This document shows, piece after piece, positions 35,588-43,168 of a stretch of DNA of 64,000 bases. The notes beneath the pieces were generated by a model, which was not told the DNA's origin, made no database searches, and was given only the letters and a program-made list of their open reading frames with translations. Source of the DNA: Flavobacterium pectinovorum (GTDB taxonomy: Bacteria; Bacteroidota; Bacteroidia; Flavobacteriales; Flavobacteriaceae); the NCBI RefSeq assembly GCF_900142715.1, contig NZ_FRBX01000005.1:310001-374000 (forward strand). Reading direction: 5' to 3'. Position 1 is the stretch's first letter; every line of letters begins with the position of its first letter. The position numbers and the translations under genes are program-made.

Positions 35588-37354
35588 TTAGTGCCTTTGT
35601 GGCAAAGAACTATCAAAAATCAAATCCAATCCGCCAGCAATTAAATGTGCAACTTCAGGACGTTTTTCTTTTAGTTGATCCAGATAAACCAAGACTTCCT
35701 GCAAAAGTTGTTTTTCTTCAGAATCTTTTAAAAGTTCAGCAATTTCTATAGAAAGCAACCAATCGTTTTGATGATTGTGTTTCAGTTTTTCAAAAACAGA
35801 TTTCAGTTCAGATTTAGAATCTTTGTTTTCTCTAATCATACGAACTGTTTGATATAAAACTTCTAAATCATCACGCTCGTCTGTATGTTTTGCTTTTATA
35901 GTGGTAGTTTTCGGAACATTATTAATAAGATCAAAACTATTTACATCGGCTGGACCGGAAAAAGCAGAAACTACTTTTTTACCAATTGCCATATCATAAT
36001 TTCCCCATTCTGGCTGAAACAAAATAGTTTCGCCATGCGTAACGGTACAATTTCTAAAACTGATCAGGATAATTTCTCCGTGTAAATTTCTGGAACCTGT
36101 AATGATTTCACCTTCAACAATTATATTGCCTTCAAATTCTAGTTTTACAGTTTCATTTTCAACAATACTATACGCTTGTAAATCCTTCGGACTCATGTCT
36201 TCAATTGCTAAATTGAATCCTTTTAGTTTTCCAATCGGACTTCCAAATCCGTCAGGATGCGTTAAAGTTCCGTGGCCAACTAATTCTTTTTCACGGTAAG
36301 ATAAAGCAGTTTTTCCCGTAGTTTGAATGTAAACCGGTTTTCCTTCTTCTTCCAGAACATTGGTAAAAACACCCGAAATTTGTAAACCTGTACTTAATTC
36401 AATAGTTCCTAAAGCATTTGAGTGAATTAGTTTTTTAATTCCAGAAAGTCCTCCGGTTCTTAAAGCCATTTTATTGGCAAATTCTTCGAGAATCAAACTC
36501 AAATAAGAGAAATTCGGAGTTACATAAAGTTGAGGCTGTAACTGTGTAATATCAAAATTTTGATTCGCAGCCGAAATATCATAAGGGATTTTCTTTACGT
36601 TATCCGTCATGCACCAGGCACTTTCACCAATAGAAGAGAGTAATCCGGCGCCATATATTTTTGGATTTTCGACAGTTCCAATCAAACCATATTCTACTGT
36701 CCACCAATGAAGGTTTCTAATTTGAGCCATTTCAGACAATTCGCCCATATTATTTTGCAAATCGGAAACCGCTTTTTCAGCTTCATCTATTTTTTCCTGA
36801 GGCGTATCTTCGGCTTCTTTCAAAATAGAAAGCAAACGAATGGCTTCATACATTTGATAATCTTTGTGAGATGAAATGGCTTTGCATCCAATTTCCCCAA
36901 AACGACGCAAATATTCTGCATATTCAGGATTTGCAATAATAGGCGCGTGGCCGGCACCTTCGTGAATAATATCTGGTGCAGGTGTATATTCTATATGTTC
37001 TAATTGACGAATATCTGAAGCAATAACCAAAACGTTGTAAGCCTGAAATTCCATAAATGCATTTGGTGGAATAAATCCATCAACAGCAACTGCAGCCCAG
37101 CCAATTTCGGTCAGGATTCTGTTCATGCCGTACATGCTTGGAATAGAATCAATTTCGATTCCGGTTTTTTTCAAACCATCCAAATAAGAATGATGTGCAA
37201 CTTTCGATAAATAATCTACGTTTTTGCGCATTACATAGCGCCAAACTGCCTGATTAATTGGCGTATAATCGCTATAATCCTGCGGTTTGATGAATTGCTT
37301 TAAATGTTTTGGCAATCTTTCTAATAACGGATTTGTTTCTATAGATGCATTCAT
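35588..37354 (-). CDS. Aromatic amino acid hydroxylase with long C-terminal extension
   Basis: 588 residues. The N-terminal half is a biopterin-dependent aromatic amino acid hydroxylase domain, probably phenylalanine 4-monooxygenase. Iron ligands are visible as IIHEGAGHAP (two His, near residues 131 and 136) and the WTVEYG Glu further on. About 280 C-terminal residues (from the HPDGFGSPIGKLKG region onward) have no counterpart in the ~280-residue single-domain bacterial enzymes. Expected reaction: Phe to Tyr with tetrahydropterin and O2. It stands alone on the minus strand. Confidence 0.88.
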   Translation of the reverse strand: MNASIETNPLLERLPKHLKQFIKPQDYSDYTPINQAVWRYVMRKNVDYLSKVAHHSYLDGLKKTGIEIDSIPSMYGMNRILTEIGWAAVAVDGFIPPNAFMEFQAYNVLVIASDIRQLEHIEYTPAPDIIHEGAGHAPIIANPEYAEYLRRFGEIGCKAISSHKDYQMYEAIRLLSILKEAEDTPQEKIDEAEKAVSDLQNNMGELSEMAQIRNLHWWTVEYGLIGTVENPKIYGAGLLSSIGESAWCMTDNVKKIPYDISAANQNFDITQLQPQLYVTPNFSYLSLILEEFANKMALRTGGLSGIKKLIHSNALGTIELSTGLQISGVFTNVLEEEGKPVYIQTTGKTALSYREKELVGHGTLTHPDGFGSPIGKLKGFNLAIEDMSPKDLQAYSIVENETVKLEFEGNIIVEGEIITGSRNLHGEIILISFRNCTVTHGETILFQPEWGNYDMAIGKKVVSAFSGPADVNSFDLINNVPKTTTIKAKHTDERDDLEVLYQTVRMIRENKDSKSELKSVFEKLKHNHQNDWLLSIEIAELLKDSEEKQLLQEVLVYLDQLKEKRPEVAHLIAGGLDLIFDSSLPQRH

Positions 37355-37483
37355 TTTCGAAAACGTTGTAGATTAAGAATGTAAAATTACGAATTTAGCT
37401 CGCTAATTTTTGCTGTTCATCACAATATTTTTATTCGAAAGTAACTTTTATTGCGTTTTTATAGATTTTGAAGACAAAGGAAA

Positions 37484-37927
37484 TTAGCAGTCATTATTTT
37501 CATAATTCACTTTCTCCAGTGTCTTTTCATATTTTTCGATTTCCTTTTTTGTCATCGAAGCTTCTTTTACATCAATTTTCAATTGTTTTTTTGTGTCGGG
37601 ACTAATCCATAAACCAGTAAAAGTGTTTCCGGTTTTCTTTAAAATCATTACACCGCTAAAACCGTGTTCTACGAAAACGAATTGATTTTCGATTTTTACA
37701 TTTTGTGTAATGTTTAACTGAATCCAGCTTCCTGATTTGTCATAACGATACATGGCGGTATACATGAGATCTGCCGTGCATGGGTTTTCTTCTGTTTTAA
37801 TATAAAATGTTACGGGATTTTTTGCGTCGACAGTGCCTTTGTACAAATTAAAAATTGGGGCTGTTTGTGCATTTAGATGATTTAAAAAGGAAAAGCAGAT
37901 TATAAAAAACAGAATTGTCTTTTTCAT
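37484..37927 (-). CDS. Secreted hypothetical protein, 147 aa
   Basis: Start placed at ATG 37927, which begins a clear signal peptide MKKTILFFIICFSFLNHLNAQ; the frame is open 14 codons upstream. The mature protein (TAPIFNLYKGTVDAKNPVTF...) is about 125 residues with three Cys, one being the last residue, and a Lys/Glu-rich helix at the end. Family not recognised. Probably a small periplasmic or surface protein. Confidence 0.75.
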   Translation of the reverse strand: MKKTILFFIICFSFLNHLNAQTAPIFNLYKGTVDAKNPVTFYIKTEENPCTADLMYTAMYRYDKSGSWIQLNITQNVKIENQFVFVEHGFSGVMILKKTGNTFTGLWISPDTKKQLKIDVKEASMTKKEIEKYEKTLEKVNYENNDC

Positions 37928-38023
37928 GATTAAAGATTGGATTTGTTTTGATTTGGTTTTTAATAGCAATTTTGCTGATCAAATTTATTTAATAAAAACG
38001 GTAATCCAAATCTAATTGGTTAT

Positions 38024-38419
38024 TTACTTTTTTAACTCATTTTCGGCATTTCTGAAATACTCGATTTTGTGATTGAACATATAAGCCATATTTGCTGCTC
38101 TCATTTTGGCTTCTTCTGTAATTGGTCCTGAAAATTGAGAATCAATTGTAGTATTAAAAAGTTGAATCCAGCGGTCAAAATGTGTTTTGTCTACCGGTAA
38201 TTGCTTATGTGGCGGGAAAGGAGTTCCTGAATAAGCGCGGACATCAAATAAAATTGTTTGCCAAAAACCATACATTTTTTGCAAATGCACAGGCCAGCGA
38301 TCTTGTAATTTATCATTAAAAATTGGCCCCAAAAGTTCATCCTTTCTAATGTTATCATAAAAAGAATCGACCATTAATTTTATGTCTTCTATGTTTGAAA
38401 TATCTTTAAGAGTTGTCAT
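38024..38419 (-). CDS. Group III truncated hemoglobin
   Basis: 131 residues, full length for the family. MVDSFYDNIRKDELLGPIF (B helix with Phe-Tyr), HLQKMYGFWQTILF (E helix), PFPPHKQLPVDKTHFDRWIQLF with proximal-His region, and a final helix are in the expected order. TrHbIII proteins bind O2/NO and are often tied to nitrosative or low-oxygen conditions. An FNR/DNR-type box lies upstream at a spacing suitable for activation. Confidence 0.93.
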   Translation of the reverse strand: MTTLKDISNIEDIKLMVDSFYDNIRKDELLGPIFNDKLQDRWPVHLQKMYGFWQTILFDVRAYSGTPFPPHKQLPVDKTHFDRWIQLFNTTIDSQFSGPITEEAKMRAANMAYMFNHKIEYFRNAENELKK

Positions 38420-38443
38420 GTTTTCTATTATAAAATGAATTGC

Positions 38444-38486
38444 AAAAATACGATATCTGCCGATTTATAATTTCTGATATTTATCA
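38444..38486 (-). promoter_or_regulatory. Promoter and FNR/DNR-like box of the truncated hemoglobin
   Basis: Minus strand TATTTTTG (plus 38444-38451) matches the -7 consensus. Upstream, plus 38475-38486 reads TGATATTTATCA, i.e. TGAT-N4-ATCA, the inner half-sites of FNR/CRP-family boxes. Its centre is about 43 bases from the predicted start of transcription, close to the class II activator position. The regulator itself is not in the window. Confidence 0.5.
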
Positions 38487-38499
38487 TTTATATAATAAA

Positions 38500-38790
38500 A
38501 TATGATTGGCAGATAAGGAAATATAGAGTTTTTGCGTTGATTTTATCATTTTATGATTATTTGAATTCTAAAAGTAAGGTTTTTATGTTTTTTAATTAAA
38601 TTAAAGTATTTAAAATCAATAATTTGTGAAAAATATAGATAAGTTTTTGTAAGGTTTAAATTTCAAAATGATGTGTATTTGTAATGTAGGAAAAATATCA
38701 TTTTAATTAAAAATATCATAATATTGATGTGAATTAATAAAATTAATCTTAAAAAATAAGAAAAATTTAATTATCTAAAACCTCAAAACT
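38500..38790. other. Gene-free stretch between trHb and GH30
   Basis: Very AT-rich, with many AATTAA and AAAATATCA words. Beyond the trHb control region I see no ORF, structured repeat or convincing promoter in it. It presumably holds the GH30 promoter and any operator. Confidence 0.4.
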
Positions 38791-40935
38791 ATGAACAAAA
38801 TTACCCAAAAACCACAAAACCGAATGAATTTTATGCTAATGTTTTGCATTATTATGACTTCACTAATTAGTAAGACGACTGCACAAACAGTTACGCCGTG
38901 GATAACCTCAGGCGATCAAACGAAATTATTACAGCAACAAAGTACCGTAAACTTTGGAACCAATTCAGGCTCAAATCCTTCGACGGTTACTGTAAATCCA
39001 TCAACAACCTATCAAACTATGGATGGGTTTGGCTACACACTTACTGAAGGAAGCTGTGAAGTGATTAGCGGAATGGCGGTCACTCAGCAAAATCAATTAT
39101 TAAATGATTTATACAATCCTACTACAGGATTAAACGCAAGTGTAGTTCGTATTAGTATTGGAGCTTCAGATTTAAGCAGTTCTTCTTATAGTTATAACGA
39201 AACTTCGGGCGATGTTAATATGAATAATTTTAGTCTTAACGGACCGGATTTAACCTATTTAATTCCCATTATAAAAAAGATAAAATTAATTAATCCGAAC
39301 ATTAAAATATTAGCAACTCCGTGGTCGGCTCCCCGTTGGATGAAAACAAATAATTCATGGGTTGGCGGAAGTTTACAAACACAATATTATGCCGCGTATG
39401 CCAGATATTTCGTAAAATACTTTGATGAAATGCAGGCGCAGGGAATTTCAATTTGGGGAATCACACCTCAAAATGAACCTGAAAATCCGCATAACGAACC
39501 AAGTATGCTGATGAATTCTACTGAACAAAAGAATTTTATTAATCAACAACTTGGTCCGCAAATGGCAGCAGCTGGTTACGGAAACATAAAAATCATTGCT
39601 TTTGATCATAATTGTGATAATACAGCTTATCCTATTGATGTTTTAAATAACAGTGGTTATGTTGATGGCGCGGCGTTTCATTTATATTTAGGAAATATTT
39701 CAGCAATGTCAACAGTACGAAATGCAACCAATAAAAATGTATATTTTACAGAACAATACACAGGATCAGGAGGAAGTTTTAGCGGAGATTTTGGCTGGCA
39801 CATGCAAAATGTAGTGATTGGTAGTACAAATAACTGGGCAAAAACGGTTCTGGAATGGAATGCAGCAAATAACTCTGGTTTGGGACCGCGAACTCCGGGC
39901 GGATGTAACACGTGTTTAGGTGCAATTACGGTAAACAATAGTACAAGTTATACTAAAAATGTAGCGTATTATATTATTGGTCAAATTTCAAAATTTGTAA
40001 AACCGGGCGCTTTACGAATTAATTCTTCAAGTACAAACGGAAGTATTTTTTCTGCTGGATTTAAAAATCCTGATGGTTCGATTTCGCTTGTTGTCTATAA
40101 TTCAAGCGGATCAGCAAATACAATCAAAGTGGTTTCAGGATCATCGGCATTTAATTATTCTGTACCTGCAACATCTGCTGTAACATTCAATTGGGGATCA
40201 GGTAATCCTCCGGTTGAAAGTTTTCCGGGATATTACAATATTATTTCAAGAAATAGTAACAAAGGTTTGGATGTTGCAGATAATGCCACAACAAGCGGAA
40301 GCCGTATTCAGCAATATGATATTACAAATGGCGGAGGAAATAATCAGCGTTGGAAATTTGTTTCTGACGGAAGTGGAAACTATTACATCATTGTAAAATC
40401 GACAGGAATGTATCTTGCGGTTGAAAACAACGGAACGGCAGATGGACTAAAAGTACAGCAAAAAACATTTTCTGCTTCTAACGAATTCAAATGGACAGTT
40501 ACAAGTCTTGGAGGAGGTTATTATAAAATCATCAATTTAAATAGTGGAAAATCTCTTGATGTCGAAAATGTTTCAACTGCAAACGGAGCCAATATTCAGG
40601 TGTGGAGTTATACAGGCGGATTAAACCAGCAATGGCAGCTTGTACAGGTTGAATCTACAGCTAAAAAAGTTGTTGCAGAAGAACTTAATTCTCAATCAGA
40701 TCTTTCAATTTATATCAATTCAACCAATGATTATTTAAAAATAAATACACCAAATTCGGGTTCTGGCGGTGTTGAGATTTACTCGGTTACCGGTCAAAAT
40801 CTTTTAAAAAGAACTGTTGATTTTGTAAATGGAAGTGATGCTGAAATTGAAATTTCAAAATTACCAAAAGGACTTTACATTGTGAAAGTTACTGACAGTA
40901 AAGGTTCTTATTCTAAAAAAGTTGTAAAACAATAA
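38791..40935 (+). CDS. GH30 family glycosidase with ricin-type lectin and T9SS sorting domain
   Basis: 714 residues. The signal sequence ends near TTAQTV (~32). A GH30 catalytic domain with its beta-sandwich spans ~35-470: acid/base Glu in TPQNEPENPHNEPS and a nucleophile Glu in YFTEQYTGSGG. A ricin-B/CBM13-like trefoil at ~478-625 has QxW-type repeats (NNQRWKF, LNQQWQL). The last ~80 residues are a type A T9SS signal (LPKGLYIVKVTDSKGSYSKKVVKQ). It should be secreted across the outer membrane. Activity (glucosylceramidase, beta-1,6-glucanase or xylanase) cannot be told apart here. Confidence 0.9.
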   Translation: MNKITQKPQNRMNFMLMFCIIMTSLISKTTAQTVTPWITSGDQTKLLQQQSTVNFGTNSGSNPSTVTVNPSTTYQTMDGFGYTLTEGSCEVISGMAVTQQNQLLNDLYNPTTGLNASVVRISIGASDLSSSSYSYNETSGDVNMNNFSLNGPDLTYLIPIIKKIKLINPNIKILATPWSAPRWMKTNNSWVGGSLQTQYYAAYARYFVKYFDEMQAQGISIWGITPQNEPENPHNEPSMLMNSTEQKNFINQQLGPQMAAAGYGNIKIIAFDHNCDNTAYPIDVLNNSGYVDGAAFHLYLGNISAMSTVRNATNKNVYFTEQYTGSGGSFSGDFGWHMQNVVIGSTNNWAKTVLEWNAANNSGLGPRTPGGCNTCLGAITVNNSTSYTKNVAYYIIGQISKFVKPGALRINSSSTNGSIFSAGFKNPDGSISLVVYNSSGSANTIKVVSGSSAFNYSVPATSAVTFNWGSGNPPVESFPGYYNIISRNSNKGLDVADNATTSGSRIQQYDITNGGGNNQRWKFVSDGSGNYYIIVKSTGMYLAVENNGTADGLKVQQKTFSASNEFKWTVTSLGGGYYKIINLNSGKSLDVENVSTANGANIQVWSYTGGLNQQWQLVQVESTAKKVVAEELNSQSDLSIYINSTNDYLKINTPNSGSGGVEIYSVTGQNLLKRTVDFVNGSDAEIEISKLPKGLYIVKVTDSKGSYSKKVVKQ

Positions 40936-40979
40936 TTTTTAAATTTCTGGATTCAATTAGTAATTTTATATTGAGTTTA

Positions 40980-41015
40980 AAGGCTGTCTGATATTTATTT
41001 CAGGCAGCCTTTTGT
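40980..41015. terminator. Bidirectional terminator between GH30 and ilvA
   Basis: GGCTGTCTGA and TCAGGCAGCC form a ten-base stem with one mismatch, bordered by AAA and TTTT. It separates convergent genes. Confidence 0.8.
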
Positions 41016-41018
41016 TTT

Positions 41019-42263
41019 TTACCCAATTAATTGTGTAAACAAATCCTGATTGTCATTTAAATATTGAAACTCAAATCCGTTTTTGGTCATATTTAATTTA
41101 ATATTCATAATGTCTTTTTTCTTTTTCAGTTCTAATCCAACGACTACAGAGCCTACTTCACGATTGTTTTTTTTATGAAATTGAAAATAAGTAATGTCAT
41201 CATCTGGACCTAAAATGTTGTTTACAAATTCTTTCAATGCACCCGGACGCTGCGGAAACTGAATCATAAAATAGTGCATTAAACCTTCGTAAAGTAAAGA
41301 ACGTTCTTTTATTTCAGCAGTTCTCTCAATATCATTATTACTTCCGCTAACGACGCAAACTACTTTTTTGCCTTTTATTTTGTCTTTATAAAAATCTAAA
41401 GCAGCAATTGTCAATGCTCCTGCCGGTTCAACAACCATTGCTTCTTCATTATACAAACGCAAAATTGTCGTGCAGACTTTTCCTTCGGGAACCAAAATAA
41501 TATCGTCTAAATTATTTCTGCAGATATCAAAGGTCATGTCGCCAACTTGTTTTACGGCAGCACCATCAACAAATTTATCTATTGTGGCTAAAGCGGTGTT
41601 TTTATTTTGATCGATAGAAGTTTTCATCGAGGGTGCACCTTTTGGTTCAACCCCGATAATTTTTGTATTCGGACTTAAATGTTTAAAAACTTCAGATAAT
41701 CCTGACGCAAGTCCGCCACCGCCAATTGGCACAAAAACATAATCAATATGTTCTTTATAGCTATCCAAGATTTCTAACCCAACAGTTCCTTGCCCTGCAA
41801 TAACTTTTAAATCATCAAAAGGATGAATGAAAGTTTTATGATTTTTAATAGCATCTGCCGTTGCCGAAGCGTAAGCATCATCAAAAGTATCTCCTGTAAG
41901 TACAATTTCAACAAACGATTTTCCGAATAATTGTACTTGTTTTACTTTTTGTTTCGGAGTGGTTTTTGGCATATAGATTTTGCCTTTTATCTCCAGTAAA
42001 TTACAAGAATAAGCAACACCCTGTGCATGATTTCCGGCACTGGCACAAACAATTCCTGTTGCTTTTTCGGAATCTTTCAACGAAGAAATTTTGTTATAAG
42101 CACCCCGAATTTTATACGAACGAACAATTTGCAAATCTTCTCTTTTTAATAAAATAGTTGATTTAAATTCATCTGAAAGATTTAAATTTTGTGTGAGCGG
42201 AGTAGCGGCAACTACATTTTCGAGCTGTTTTTTTGCGTTGATTACTTCGTTAAATAAAGTCAT
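41019..42263 (-). CDS. ilvA: Threonine ammonia-lyase (threonine dehydratase)
   Basis: 414 residues. PLP Lys in RSYKIRGAYNKI, substrate/phosphate loops SAGNHAQGVA and GGGGLASGL, and a ~85-residue C-terminal ACT-like regulatory segment (FMIQFPQRPGALKEFVNNIL). It converts threonine to 2-oxobutanoate, the first step towards isoleucine. The single short regulatory domain is the compact form rather than the ~510-residue E. coli IlvA. A leader with eight Ile codons and a terminator lie upstream, so expression is very likely controlled by isoleucine through attenuation. Confidence 0.93.
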   Translation of the reverse strand: MTLFNEVINAKKQLENVVAATPLTQNLNLSDEFKSTILLKREDLQIVRSYKIRGAYNKISSLKDSEKATGIVCASAGNHAQGVAYSCNLLEIKGKIYMPKTTPKQKVKQVQLFGKSFVEIVLTGDTFDDAYASATADAIKNHKTFIHPFDDLKVIAGQGTVGLEILDSYKEHIDYVFVPIGGGGLASGLSEVFKHLSPNTKIIGVEPKGAPSMKTSIDQNKNTALATIDKFVDGAAVKQVGDMTFDICRNNLDDIILVPEGKVCTTILRLYNEEAMVVEPAGALTIAALDFYKDKIKGKKVVCVVSGSNNDIERTAEIKERSLLYEGLMHYFMIQFPQRPGALKEFVNNILGPDDDITYFQFHKKNNREVGSVVVGLELKKKKDIMNIKLNMTKNGFEFQYLNDNQDLFTQLIG

Positions 42264-42280
42264 GTTGTCTTGTTTTTTTA

Positions 42281-42344
42281 TTTTGCCACAGATTAAATGA
42301 TTTAAAAGATTAATCTGTGAGAATCAGTGAAATCTGTGGCAAAA
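42281..42344. repeat. 14-bp perfect inverted repeat in the ilvA leader
   Basis: TTTTGCCACAGATT (42281-42294) and AATCTGTGGCAAAA (42331-42344), between the attenuator and the ilvA start codon. It belongs to the dispersed GCCACAGATT family. It could form a stable RNA stem over the translation start region. Confidence 0.65.
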
Positions 42345-42353
42345 AATCATTAA

Positions 42354-42381
42354 ATAAAAAAACCTCCCGATTGGGAGGTTT
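42354..42381 (-). terminator. ilvA attenuator terminator
   Basis: Minus strand AAACCTCCCAATCGGGAGGTTT followed by six further T, lying 42 bases after the stop of the Ile-rich leader and ~90 bases before ilvA. A short GAGGT just after the leader stop (plus ~42416-42420) could pair with the ACCTC of the 5' arm as an antiterminator. Confidence 0.8.
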
Positions 42382-42423
42382 CATAAATTGTATTTGTTTA
42401 CTTTTTTATATAACACCTCGCCA

Positions 42424-42483
42424 TCATTGCTGAATTGCAATAATGCTGATAATAGCGATAATAATGTTACTAAAGTTTGTCAT
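42424..42483 (-). CDS. Isoleucine-rich leader peptide of ilvA, 19 aa
   Basis: Minus-strand ATG at 42481-42483, stop TGA at 42424-42426. The product MTNFSNIIIAIISIIAIQQ has eight Ile in nineteen residues, arranged III-A-II-S-II-A-I. Both ATT and ATC codons are used. With the downstream terminator and ilvA this has every part of a classical ribosome-stalling attenuator: low charged tRNA-Ile stalls the ribosome and prevents the terminator. The gene is too short for standard gene calling. The promoter element is about 20 bases upstream. Confidence 0.85.
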   Translation of the reverse strand: MTNFSNIIIAIISIIAIQQ

Positions 42484-42502
42484 TTTTTTGTTGTCTGAAT
42501 AA

Positions 42503-42510
42503 CAAATGTA
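42503..42510 (-). promoter_or_regulatory. -7 promoter element of the ilvA leader
   Basis: Minus strand TACATTTG matches TAnnTTTG; it gives a 5' leader of only about 10-15 bases before the leader peptide ATG. Confidence 0.65.
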
Positions 42511-42582
42511 TTAATTATTTTTTGAAATACTCAATCTCTGTTTTTAGTTTTTACAAAAACTGATCAACTGTGACTGAAAAAC

Positions 42583-43122
42583 TTACTTCTTAACAGGTGG
42601 ATATTGAGCCAAAACCTTGCTTACAATTTCTTGTATTCTGGCATCTTTTTTATCAATGTTTTTAGTTAAGGTTCCAATTCCTTCACCTTGCCAGATCATT
42701 TCTTTCTTTTTGGCATCGATTAAATCGATGTATAAAGTTCCTTCTGTAGAGGTAGAAACTGTAGTTTGGTTTCCTCCATACATCATGTAAGGATTCCAAC
42801 CCCAGCCCCAGCCGTAACCCCAGCCAGCGCTAAATTGGTTTACATTTACTTGCTCTCTTGATTTAGTAAAAATATTTACTAATAAATCAGGATTTTCGCT
42901 TTTGGTAAAACCTTTTGCCTGCATTTCAGTATCTATTGCATGAAGAATTCGTCTTTTATCCAAATCAGAAATTTCAACCTTGTCAATTCCCGGCTTAAAA
43001 AAAGCATACGTTTTATAAGGCGCAAAATCTACGTTTTTGTCGTAATCAGAATAAACACTAACAGTGCTGCAAGAGGCTAATATTAAAAGCAAAAAAACGG
43101 GTACTAATTTGAATGTTTTCAT
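42583..43122 (-). CDS. DUF4136 lipoprotein
   Basis: 179 residues. Lipoprotein signal MKTFKLVPVFLLLILASC with Cys at 18. The mature domain matches DUF4136: VDFAPYKTYAFFKP near the start, KGFTKSENPDLLVNIFTKSREQ, then an aromatic Gly/Trp loop (GWGYGWGWGWNP) and TLYIDLIDAKKKEMIWQGEG. Function is unknown. It lies between hutU and ilvA on the minus strand without obvious linkage to either. Confidence 0.88.
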   Translation of the reverse strand: MKTFKLVPVFLLLILASCSTVSVYSDYDKNVDFAPYKTYAFFKPGIDKVEISDLDKRRILHAIDTEMQAKGFTKSENPDLLVNIFTKSREQVNVNQFSAGWGYGWGWGWNPYMMYGGNQTTVSTSTEGTLYIDLIDAKKKEMIWQGEGIGTLTKNIDKKDARIQEIVSKVLAQYPPVKK

Positions 43123-43168
43123 ATTTATAAAAATTTATTTGTTCTCAATTTAAGCAAATAACGTCAAT

